A stretch of DNA of 61,571 bases from Prototheca cutis (taxonomy: Eukaryota; Chlorophyta; Trebouxiophyceae; Chlorellales; Chlorellaceae), in assembly GCA_002897115.2 (NCBI GenBank), contig BCIH01000004.1, positions 988,659 to 1,050,229 on the forward strand. Reading direction: 5' to 3'. Made by a program: the position numbers and the translations under genes. Under the pieces are notes generated by a model. It was not told where the DNA came from and searched no databases. It saw only the letters and a program-made list of their open reading frames with translations. This document shows, in pieces, positions 23,801 to 34,100 of the stretch. Within the stretch, counting starts at the first letter, position 1. Each line of letters starts with the position of its first letter.

Positions 23801-23911
23801 CGCGACAGCTGTTCAACGCACTGGGCACGTTGAGCACCGCGCTGGAGGGACGATGGACGCTGAAGAGCATCGTGGACGGCAGGCGCGAGGACGGCATCCG
23901 CGAGGGCGCAG
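20829..23911 (+). CDS. F-box-like protein with acidic Trp-Glu-Thr repeats
   Basis: Probable substrate receptor of an SCF ubiquitin ligase. Exons 20829-21312, 21456-23413, 23554-23911 join in phase (about 933 residues before the last exon). The N-terminus MPTSVLQHIFSYILDDD and LESVCKDWRVAARTYPLVAN fit an F-box. What follows (SLVKLSLHCPNIG, LNKLTMLEIS, LENLTLSAYG, GLTGLTLVVQ, AGLETLSLVGF) looks like irregular leucine-rich repeats. Residues about 600-690 are Ser/Asp/Gly-rich and contain a 27-bp tandem repeat. A further region HIGGAP-like and a conserved-looking VDFDALIDSGAQLVSLEGF follow. The terminal exon is not resolved: a donor at 23912 (GTAATT) leaves phase 1, and several acceptors between 24180 and 24470 fit. 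A target for ubiquitination cannot be inferred. Confidence 0.7.
22817..22888 (+). repeat. 27-bp coding tandem repeat (WETQSGSSG)
   Basis: Two near-identical 27-bp units (22817-22843, 22844-22870) and a degenerate third from 22871 encode WETQSGSSG, WETQSGSSG, WETASG. An isolated SSWETAS follows near 22930. Confidence 0.9.
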
Positions 23912-24686
23912 GTAATTACGTCATGTTTCGTATCGTGGACAAGCCCCCAAGCAACCATCACCCAATCATACGGGGCGGATGATTGATCCCTCGTTGACTG
24001 GCGGGATGGTGCTGGTCAGCAGCCCATGGAACGTGCTCCTGCTGCATCAACGCTGCCTGTTTGGTCGTCGTTGAGGTAAACCACTGTCGTTCATGGATGA
24101 TGAAGCTGCCAAGAGGCTGTCCCCTTGGAACCCAAACCGCCATGGCCCTTGTGATGGCAACGCAGCGCCTGTCCTGTTCCCCTCAGGAATGCCCAGGGAA
24201 CAACTGACTGTAGAAACGCAGTGGCAGATTTGAATCCATGGCCCACAGTGCTTGGACCTCACAGAAATGCAACCCTAACAGCCCTGAGCAGCACTTCCTT
24301 TGTTTGGATGCCCACGATGCATCAATGCAAAACTGGCGGTGCTACAGGGTATCGTAATCTCAAAAGGCAAGCTCTTGCCGGTGGAATGTCTCTCTCTTTC
24401 CGCCGACGGCACTTCTTTCCTGGTCTTCTTCTCAAGGTCCCCGCTGCCAGGCAGGGCTGAGAGACGGTGCGCCCGCCGCGGTCGGTGGATGTAGTGGAGG
24501 TGCACTTTGGTTGCTTTGGAGGAGGTCAGTCGGCCTTGCGCCACCGCAGGTGCGCGAGGATCCTCGGAATCCCGCCATTTCATGGTCGGTTTGGGCTTTG
24601 CAGCGCTCTTCTGTTGATTCGCTCAGACGGCGTGCTGTCAGCGGTAGCTTCCCCCCTCCTCCTTGCGACCTGGACAGCCTCGAGCC
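23912..24686. other. 3' flank of F-box-like gene, terminal exon unresolved
   Basis: 775 bp up to the stop of the minus-strand transporter. Candidate phase-1 acceptors include CCCCTCAG near 24187 (15 codons to a stop) and one near 24440. No candidate is supported by similarity. Confidence 0.4.
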
Positions 24687-26700
24687 TCAGGCCTGCTTGG
24701 CGGCAGCTTCCTCGAGGCGCTGGTTGTAGGACTTGGCATTGATCATGGGTGCCAGGAGGAGGCACGCTGCCGCACAAGCGCCCAGCAGTGTGGAGAAGTA
24801 GGTCGGCCAGCCGTAGTTGCGGACGATGTGGGCCAGGGGGATGCCGGCGTTGGCGGCACCCAGGTATGCGACCCAGCCCAAGAAGCCCTGCGACGCGCCG
24901 ACAGACTCGGGGCGGACGAGCTCCGCGCCACACAGCCCGATCATCATCTGGGGGCCGTAGAGGAAGAACCCAATCATAAAGACCGTGGCCCACTGCAGGC
25001 CCGAGGCCGACGCGGGGGTCGCGGCAAAGGCCGCGAGCATGGCCGCGACGCCGATGGTGTAGGCGATGATGACCTGCACGCGCTTGCCCACCGCGCCGGC
25101 CTTGGGCCCGCCGCGGGCGACCAGGATGTCGGACAGCTTGCCCGCGATCAGCGAGCCAAACAGGCCCCCGAGTTCCAGACCGGAAACGCGGAGGGACGCC
25201 GCGCCGGCATCCGCGACCCCCTTGGCCTGGATCAGGTAAAACACAAACCAGCTGGTCACGCCCTGGCGGACGACGTAGACGAAGAAGTAGGTCAGTGCCA
25301 GACCGACGACAGCGGGGTTTTTCAGGCAGTCGTTGACCAGCAGCGCAATCAGCGACTCCTTCTTGGCTGGTGCAGCGGAGGATGCCGCCTTGGGCTTGGC
25401 GTCAGACTTACCAGCTTCCACGGGGGGGAAGCCCGCGGACTGGGGCGTGTCACGGACGCCCAGCACGATGAGTGCGGCCATCACCAGCCCCACAACGCCG
25501 GGCGCGTACATGCCCCAGCGCCAGCCGTAGAGTTTGGCGGCCGTGCCGGCCAGGATGGGCGCGGCAAAGCCGCCCATGTTGTGTGCAATGTTCCACATGC
25601 CCCAGTACGTGCCCCGCTCCTTGGCGGCAAACCATGAGGTCAGGATGCGCGCGCAGCAGGGCGCACCCACGCCTTGCAGCATGCCGTTGACGGCCCAGAA
25701 GATGCAAAACCATAGCAGCGTGGAGGACGAGCCAAACCCAATGTTCAGCAGTGCCGTCACCGCAAGCCCGCCGGCCAGCAGGAACCGAGGGCTCGTCCGA
25801 GCGCCAAGCACGCCAGAGATGAACTTGGACGTCCCATATGCAATCGGGAAGATGGACGTCATCGTGCCAATCTGGTATCAAGTTTTGGGAGTAGGGATGA
25901 GAGACAAGGGCGACGTGCTATTTGTGTCTGTGCGCTGTGTGTTAACCGCCAATCAAGCAGCGGGTCGAGCACCAGCTCACCTCGCTCATGCCGATGCCGA
26001 GGGCCTTGTCCTGGACCATGGCCGGCGCGGTGTAGGTCAGCGAGTTGCGGGTCAGGTAGAAGCAGGAGTAGCCCAGCACAATGCCCGCAAAGGTGATGAG
26101 TCGGCGGATGACAAACTCGCCGGGGTAGCTCGGCAGATCCGACAGCGAAGCCACGCCGGCATACTTGCTCTTGCCCTCAGTCGAGCTGGAGCTTTCCTCC
26201 CCGGAGCTGGCACGAGGGGCAATGCTCGCACGCTCGGGAAGCCGTGCCATCCCCGGCCGTGGCGCCGGAGCCCGGCGACGCAGCCCCGAGCCCGCCACAG
26301 AGCCACTGTTGCTGCAGTGGAGGGTGTGCGTTTGGGGTGGTGTCCTATGCCCAGGGGATGGGGGAGTTTGCATCTCTTCCACCACCATGCGCGCCATGGA
26401 AGATTGGAATGTGTGTTTCAGCATGCCATGAACCACGCATGCGCCCCGCCCCACCGACGAAGACCAGACCTCGCAGGGCATCGCCACCCCGGCTCGGGGG
26501 TTGACTGGCCCGGGCCTCAACCCTACGGCACGTCGACACCATGGAGAGGCCACAACCCTGAATCCCACAGATCGCCCCCGCCTCCCACCCTCCACCAACC
26601 TCGCAAATATAGTAGAGGCCGGTGCGGCGGCCACCACAGACCTCGCCCCCAGGGGGCGGGGCAAGGGGCCTACCCGGCGCCCCGCAACGCTAGTCTGCAT
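24687..26700 (-). CDS. Plastid hexose-phosphate/phosphate antiporter (UhpC-like, MFS/OPA)
   Basis: Organophosphate:phosphate antiporter of the major facilitator superfamily, probably exchanging hexose phosphate for phosphate across the plastid envelope. Exons 26700-26600, 26311-25981, 25871-24687 give 538 residues with closing phases. The N-terminus MQTSVAGRRVGPLPRPLGAR through SGLRRRAPAPRPGMARLPER is Ser/Ala/Arg-rich, acid-poor and transit-peptide-like. The core starts at VIRRLITFAGIVLGYSCFYL. OPA-type motifs include RNSLTYTAPAMVQDKALGI, IFPIAYGTSKFISGVLGAR, WAVNGMLQGVGAPCCARILT and FLYGPQMMIGLCGAELV. About 12 helices are visible, with a charged loop after helix 6. Archaeplastid UhpC-like carriers are usually traced to chlamydial-type bacterial genes. 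Substrate (G6P, G3P) cannot be fixed from sequence. Confidence 0.87.
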
Positions 26701-27637
26701 ACTCACTCCGAGCAATGCCTGCCACAGGGTCGGCAGAGGTGGTGTTGAGCAAGGATCCAAAACCGAACCAGAATATCTTTGTCAAATACAGAGCGAGGAC
26801 ATCTGATCCCGGCGTGGGCAGATGCAAGGTCCGGACACTGCGGGTGGGTTGCCCGGGCGCTCCCTGCGCCCCTCATATGCATCAGTGCCGCACCCACGTC
26901 TACGCCGCTGACTTTTGATGTAGAGTTTATTCTAAGATAACTTCATCTGCAAGAGTCCCCTGAGCATGCGTGGCTACTTGGGTTTGGGGTCGGGAACCTC
27001 GACTGGGGTCCGGGTCGGTGCTCGTCAGGGGTGGCCCAGTGCACGATTCAGTGCGCCGACCAATGATGACCGAGCCGCCTTGCGTTGTAGCACTTTAAAC
27101 GGCGCACACAACTTTTGGGCACGCCGATGCATACTCGACATCCTTTTCTCGATTATGGTTCGTATATTAATGCAACAGAAACAAGAAATGGCTCTTTGCC
27201 TTGGGTCTAGAGTACTCCAGCCGTGCGTCCTCAACTGCCTGACCCCATTCATGGCTGTGCACATAACATGAAATACATTACCATTACATGGTCTGAACGC
27301 ATTGCATTTTGACGGCGTGCATTGTATGTGGCTGCTGGTCAGCTGTTCTGTTACAATCCGGGATATCTACCGCGCGCAAGGCATGAGTGGTGAAGCTACA
27401 AGGAATCTAGCCAGGGAGGGGGCGCCACCGATCCTGCTCGCCATGGACGAAAGCCTGGATCACACCGCGAACCAGTGGTTGATAGGCTCCTGAGTCTTCT
27501 GTGCAGCCATAAATCGCACTGAAACGGTCGACTATCGGTCGAGGGTACTTGATTTCGTGTGGCCGGCAGGCAACTCGTGGGCCTTGATCTCAAACTCAAA
27601 CTGACGATCGTGCCTCGTGGCCTGGAGGGGTCTAGAC
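26701..27637. other. Intergenic, divergent promoters
   Basis: 937 bp between the transporter ATG (-) and the small membrane gene ATG (+). Between 26900 and 27560 it is AT-richer than the genes. No coding signal. Confidence 0.5.
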
Positions 27638-28964
27638 ATGTGGGAGCTTGTGGCCACGGCCGCGGCAGGTCTGAATGCTGGGGTGAGCCTTGAGGCTGCC
27701 ATTGCCGGCAGCCCTTCGGCAAACGACCCCCCAGCGTTCACCCGCTTCGTAGCTCGGTCGCGGTACCTTTCTCTGTTCCTGTCCACGCTGAGCTGCGGCT
27801 CCGCCATTGCAGCCCACCAAGTCGGTGAGTATGAGGGACAGTGCGCGCGTGTTTTGCATGTGCCTAGCTTGCGCAAAGTCACGACTGCCATCAGTCGGCG
27901 TGGGATTGTTTTCGGGGGAGGCATGGGGGGTTTGCCGCTGACATCTGGTGTGCACTCACTGCACTAGTAATTGTTGCACGAGACGCAAAGCATGTATTAT
28001 ACAAAGATCCCCCCGTATACTGCTGGGGGTATGGGTGGATTGAGGGGACCCGTCAAGGCCCCCATTCACTCACACACATACCCCAACCCAAAGGCGTGCT
28101 GGTATGCCATCACAGATTAATGATAAAACCCATCCTCTCCTCTGGAGCCCACAGAATCGTTTGGCACGCTGTGGATTGTGGCGGCAGTGGGCGCGGGTGT
28201 GAGCATCCCCTACAACCTCCTGCTCATGTCCTCGCCCAGGGTCACGGGCACGATGCCCAGCCTCCGGCCCCGGACGCCTGTCACCTTTGCCGAGCCGCCC
28301 GCAACCACCATTCCAGCCTCAGACGCCGAGGCGGGGGAGCGCCAGGATGCACAGCGCAGCGCCTTTGCCGAGGCTGCAGCTGCCAAGCATTCTGCCGACC
28401 TGGATGCACTGGACGACATGGGGATGGCCCCGCCACGCGCGCCAGCCGCTCGGCGGCTGATGTACACCAAGTCAGGTACGTTGCGACGCAGTGTGTCGTC
28501 GTCGGATCGGATGTTCAACGAATGGAGGGGGGCATGAAAGGAATGTGCGAGGCAGCAAGGGACCAATTCGTAGGCCCAGCTTGGCGTTGGTGTTGCTTTA
28601 CGCAAGGAGTGGTGGTGTCAGTCTGCATGACCCGTGCACGAGGTCCTTGGGGATGTCAACCCGCATTCAACCTGTGCAGGTGTCCTGGTGAGTCCCGTCG
28701 ATCTCTCCCAATCATGGTCGAACAAGGTGAGTGGGGACGGGAACGTTCTTTGGGGTGGCGTGTCGGAAGGTGGCGGGTTTCCCGGTGATCCGGGCAGGAG
28801 TGCCCTGCAGGACCCCATTACACAACGGCACCAATCCCACATGTTGCCCGCAGTTTTGGTTCCAGGCCGCGCTTTCTCTAAGCGTGTTTGGCGGAATGAT
28901 GGCAATTCTGACTTCCCACAAGGACAGCGCTTCCGCGGCCGGCGGCGGCTACGCGCCGTTCTAG
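27638..28964 (+). CDS. Small multi-pass membrane protein, DUF1772-like
   Basis: Function unknown. Exons 27638-27824, 28155-28475, 28680-28726, 28854-28964 join in phase to 221 residues. Hydrophobic segments are ELVATAAAGLNAGVSLEAAI, YLSLFLSTLSCGSAIAAHQV, LWIVAAVGAGVSIPYNLLLM and the C-terminal FQAALSLSVFGGMMAILTS. The first three, with the AGLNAGVSLE start and an Arg before helix 2, recall the DUF1772 (anthrone-oxygenase-like) fold, which has four helices; here about 95 polar, Ala/Pro-rich residues are inserted before the last helix. That insert contains AEAAAAKHSADLDALDDMG, possibly a short amphipathic helix. Membrane prediction is solid; the family assignment is tentative. Confidence 0.65.
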
Positions 28965-29151
28965 GGGCCGTGGCAGGCATGGTACGAGAAATGCATGTGT
29001 GCAATCCGGGCACTCGCCTGACTCTGTGCCTGTGTGCTGGGCTGAAAAGACCCTTACGAGAGCGTGTCGGTACAGAGGAAAGCGCTGCACCGGGGCTTGC
29101 ACCTGGAATGAAATGGCGAGCATGCATCGCGCAGCCGTCGGGATGCATCCG

Positions 29152-30790
29152 TCATGGCGTTGCCTGGGTTCTGGCCAGTGTTTCGCGCCCTCGCGTGCCA
29201 TCTGCCAGACACATGCCTGGCTGTGGCTCTGTGAAAACAAAATGCGCAAGAAACTCCTGGTTCCCCGAGGTGGCGCCCTTGATGGGTGACGGCACCCAGC
29301 CGCGTGGCTCCAGGCCCACGGCCCGGCACGCGGCCTGGACCTTGGCTATGACAGCTGCGTGCACCCTCTCATCCCGTACCACGCCGCCCGAGGCCACCTG
29401 CAACAATGTCATGGCAGGGCCTCGGTTTCATAGGTAACAGTTCTCTCCAAGGAAAAGGCATAAAATCATTGTTTGGGCCTTGGCAAACCCTTCAGACCTT
29501 CAGCGATCCATTGATGCAAAAACGGTCCAGCAATCGCCCTCCATACCTCCCGTAACAAAGCCATGCCCAGAGGTCGGGCTGACCAACACCGGAATCGCCC
29601 GACCCTTCACACCATGGCCTGCCTCGCACCTCCGCACGGGTGGCCTCAAACTGGGGCTTGATGAGCACGACGAGGTCCCCTCCTGGCCGCAAGACATCCA
29701 CAACTGTCTCCAGCACCTTTGTCACTGTCGTCGCAGGACCCGGTGGTAGTGGGGGTTGGGTGGCACTGGTTATGTAGCCATCCTCTAGCAGTTTTAAATC
29801 ACTGCATCCCCAGCCCTCCTTGCCCATGGGTGAGGACAGATGCGTCTTCCATGACCAAAACGTGCACATCCACTCTGTCCTGCCGAGCCAACACCCCTGG
29901 GCTCCAGCAATCCGCCGGACCAGTCTCCCCGACAACACACATACCGGAGATAAACGAGAGGTCGAGGGTGATCACGTCCACAGCCTCCGACCCAGGGAGG
30001 TCAGCCCTGCGCAGATGCCGCAGGTTGGTCCGCTCCATCACCGTGACCCGGGGGTCGGTGCGCACGCGCTCCGCCACCTGGCCGTACCCGACGTCGACAC
30101 CGATGACGGCGCCCGCGCCGGCTTGCAGGAGGCAGTCGGTGAATCCCCCCGTCGACAGCCCCGCGTCCAGTGCATGGCGGCCGGCGACATCAATGTTAAA
30201 GGCCGCGAGCGCGGCCTCCAGCTTCAACCCCGCACGACACACAAACTTTGGCGGGTCTGCAACGACCTCCACCTTGGATTTGGCGGCATCCACTGCTGTC
30301 CCGGCCTTGAGCACGGGCTGCCCATTCACTAGCACCAGACCTTTTTTTCTCGGAGGGAAGGGGGAAGTGCATTGTTTGTTTGGGTTTCTTTGGGAAAGAG
30401 AGCCATTGCAAGAAGCCCACAGTGCCTCCATCACACGATATATCAGGCAAGAACTCCGTACCTTGGGCGATAAACGACTGGATGACATTCTTGCTGTATT
30501 GCAGATGCAGATCACAGCAGATGTCATCGAGTCGTCTCTTTTTAGAAGACTTGAATGCCTGCAAGATAGGCTGAGATGTGGCTTGGGCATCCCTCCGTTT
30601 CTGAACAGCACTGATTCACTGCCATGCATGGCCGCCATGCCAACTGTCCCACTGCCGGCATCACCTTGCTGCCAGGCCTCCCAGAGCTGTAATGCGGAAA
30701 ATGAGCGCCTCCCTGTGGACCCAGGGCGCGGCAGGACCGAAATGCGCAGCTGGTCAGGCGCGCATGGCCCAGCAGTCGAAGGGCCTGCAT
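29152..30790 (-). CDS. TlyA-type RNA 2'-O-methyltransferase (S4 + FtsJ-like), organelle-targeted
   Basis: S-adenosylmethionine-dependent methyltransferase of the TlyA family, which 2'-O-methylates cytidines of rRNA in bacteria. Exons 30790-30665, 30558-30462, 30340-29945, 29724-29630, 29397-29152 give 319 residues with exact phases. Exon 1 encodes a basic presequence (MQALRLLGHARLTSCAFRSC) suggesting plastid or mitochondrion. An S4 RNA-binding domain follows (KKRRLDDICCDLHLQYSKNV to LVLVNGQPVLKAGTAV). The Rossmann methyltransferase core has GRHALDAGLSTGGFTDCLLQ (SAM loop), AVDVITLDLSFIS, VLIKPQFEATRAEV, GGVVRDERVHAAV and ATSGNQEFLAHF; the K-D-K-E tetrad positions appear kept. The family is often annotated as hemolysin, but nothing here indicates lytic activity. 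It is divergent to the kinesin gene. Confidence 0.9.
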
Positions 30791-31184
30791 TGGTTCAGGA
30801 TATACAGGCCCATGAGCCGGGCCAGCTCCAGGTCAGGACATGGCGACTTCCCCTGGTCTGGGGCTTTTCAAGCACCGTGTAGATTACCGAAATTGGAATG
30901 ACACTTTGTTTACAGGGTCTTGAAGTGTAAGCCATAGGTAATCGCGGAATAAAATTGCGGTCCCGGTCGATGCCACGTCCCGACACCACGGCCTCAGCGC
31001 AGCCCAAAACAAGCAATCTCCCTCCGCGCCTTTTGTGCAGAATTCCAAAAACTTGGGCTGTCGCTGCCATTCGGCCCTCGGCAAGCTAACAAGCAGGATC
31101 AAGCGCCGCGAGTTTGGTGAACAACGAGCAGAGTTCTCGTTGTATTTTCTAGGCTGTGTTGCAGCATGAGCGAGAGGAGCTGAG
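30791..31184. promoter_or_regulatory. Bidirectional promoter interval, TlyA-type gene / kinesin-7
   Basis: 394 bp between two divergent ATGs. It is less GC-rich than the flanking exons. No recognisable element can be named. Confidence 0.5.
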
Positions 31185-34100
31185 ATGCCGGTGACGGAGA
31201 ACATCAGGTGCGGACTGGTGGGCACTCCAATCTCGGGCCACCAAAATCTCGTCCGTGCACCGCGTCGACTCGGTTCGTGGTTTACAAACATGATTGTATG
31301 AGTTCCATCTGCCATTTCCCCTCTTGACAGCGTGTACGTGCGGGTGCGTCCGCTGAGCGATGCGGAGCGTGAGCGCGGAGGCTCCGCCTGGCGGGTGGAT
31401 GGCAACTCCCTGGTTCCCGTGGACCCAGCGACAGAGGGCCGGGTGTCGGACCAGGCCTACACCCTTGACCAGGTCTTTGACGGCAGCACCAGCACGGAGG
31501 AGGTGTACGCCGCCACGACGCGGCCCGTCATCCGCCAGGTGGTCCAGGGCTTTAACGGCACGGTGTTCGCCTATGGCCAGACGAGCAGTGGCAAGACTCA
31601 CACGATGCGTGGTGCGCCAGCCACCCCCGGTCTGCTGGGCCTTGCCGTGCGAGAGGTGTTTGACCTGATCGCGGCCACGCCCGGCCGGGAGTTCCTGCTG
31701 CGTGTCTCTTACATGGAGATTTACAACGAGGACATCAACGACCTGCTGGCCCCCGAGAACTGCCGTCTGCCCGTGCACGAGAGCCGGGAGGCGGGCGTGC
31801 ACGTGGCTGGCCTGCGCGAGGACATCGTGTCCAGCCCCGAGCAGGTGCTGGAGTTGCTGGACCAGGGCGACCGGCACCGTCACGTCGGCGAGACGCGGAT
31901 GAACAAGGCCAGTTCCCGCTCCCACACAATCTTCCGCATGGTTATTGAGTCCCGCGGCCTGGATGGTGCCGACGACGGGAGTAGCAGTGGCGGCAATGGT
32001 AATGCTGGCGGTGCTGCAAATGCGGCGGGTTCCGAAAACGGCGCTGCGAACACGACTCCCCAAGGAGACTCCCAACAACCTCCTACGGATGACTACGGGG
32101 CGATTCGGGTGTCGAGCCTCACCCTGGTAGATTTGGCAGGCAGCGAGCGTATCGCCAAGACCGGGGCAGAGGGCACTCGTGCCAAGGAAGGCGCGGCCAT
32201 CAACAAGTCCTTGCTGACGCTGGGCACCGTGATCAACAAGCTGAGCGAGGGCGGCGCGGGCGCACACGTGCCGTACCGTGACTCCAAGCTCACCCGCATC
32301 CTGCAGCCCGCACTGGGAGGCAACGCCCGCACGGCCATCATCTGCGCGCTCACGCCCGCAGCTGCGCATGCGGAAGAGAGCCACAGCACGCTGCGCTTTG
32401 CATGTCGTGCGAAGCGTGTGGTCAACAATGCTTCAGTCAACGAGGTGCTCAGCGATGCGGCGCTGCTCAAGCGCCAGGCGCGCGAAATAGCCGAGCTCCG
32501 CAACATGCTCGCTGGATCAGGGTGCGTGCAGTAGCGGTTCGGTTGCTCTTGTTTAGGGACCTGGTTTAATTGTTTTTTGTTTCGCAAAAAGGAGTCAGAG
32601 AATGCCAAGCACTCCCCGGTTCATCCGCAATACTGAACAATCACTGAACAAGCCATCAAAATGCCAGGTCGGCACGGGAGGTGGAGGACCAAATTTGCGG
32701 GCTGCGGGCGGAGCTGCTGCGGCGGGAGCAGGACAACGAGCGCATCCAGATGGACTTGGCGCGGGAGAAGGAAGAGCGGGAGCGCGCGCAGCGCAAGGTG
32801 GACAGCATGACGCGGCTCATGCTGCACGGCGCCGCAGAGGAGCCGGGCGCGCGGGGTAAGAAGCGCGAGAACCGGCGCGAGACGTGGTGCCCGGGGGCAG
32901 GCCAGCGCAAGCGCCCCCTCCTTCTGCCTGGCCTGGCCGAGGAGGACGAGAATGCTGGCGACGAGACCGGGCAAGCGGCCGCAAATCTCAGGGACCCGGC
33001 AAACCCGCCAGTTTCCCGTCGATCCGATGGCGGCGCTCTCCTGAGTGCCGTGACCGAAGAACCCGGCGAGGATGCCGAGTTCGAGCAGGCGGAGGGAGCG
33101 TCCACGGCGGAGGCTCCTGGTGGCATCCACTCTACTGGTACGTACCATCAAGGTGGCGCCTTGCGATCGACGGGGTTTCAGGGTTTGGCATGGCATGGCA
33201 AGGCATGACCGCCACGATGGCAGCCCGTTCAAGTTGCTGCAGCATGAAGCCTGCTTTGAATGGGAAGGCAACACGTGCCTGCACACATGGACGCAGCGAT
33301 CAGTGTCACACCTGAACCTTCTCCCACGACCTGTATCCGCGCAGAGGATGGAATGCGAGCTCCACAGCCTTGGGGCCCCACGACAGACACAGCGGCGCTC
33401 GAAGGAGAAGTGGCCGAACTCCGGGCAGCGCAGTCGTTGATGCAGCGGGAGCTGGACTCGCTGGCCGAGCTGGCACGGGACCAAGCTGTCAAGCTCAAAG
33501 AAAGCGAGAACGTCGTCACACAGCTACAGGCCGAGCATCAACAGACAAACCCCAAGGTGGATTTCTGTTTTTAGGGGAGTGTTTTTTTATTGCCTCGGTG
33601 CAGGCGTGCATGTTTTTTTTTTGGGGGGGGGGGGGGGGGGGTGTGAGAGGGTTGAGGTGTACAATGCAAGCCACTGCATACTCACAGACATCATCCCTAC
33701 AGATGAAGGAGCTGGAATGGAAGAACAGGCAACTCACCGCAGCACTGGAAGAGGCCCAAGCCGCTCTGCAGAGCGCTGAAGAGGTGTGTGTTACGGGGGT
33801 TTGAAAGCTCCGATGTGTGATCGAATCGTGCGTATCCCCAACATGCATGATCACTGGGAGCTGGTATCTCCTAAGAAGTTGATGTTCTGTGGTGCTGCTA
33901 TGGCCAACGAACAGGCACTGCCCTGTGCTTGGACTCCAGTGAATCGAGGTCCGGAACGCCATCTCGCAGTTTCTCATCGCCTTGCAACACCTGACCGCCG
34001 ATGGCATGCCACCTCTGGAACTCTTGATTGCAGGGCACTGCCGCTCTGGAGGCTGAAAAGCGCGAGAGCGAGACCACATGGGCCACGGAACGGGAGCAGT

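Noticed and set aside
24420..24742. ORF overlapping the transporter 3' end as last exon of the F-box-like gene
   Set aside because: It would need a poor acceptor and runs into the opposite gene's coding region. Its composition looks antisense.
29152..30790. Hemolysin/cytolysin function
   Set aside because: The TlyA family carries this historical label, but the sequence shows an S4 domain plus SAM-dependent methyltransferase motifs.
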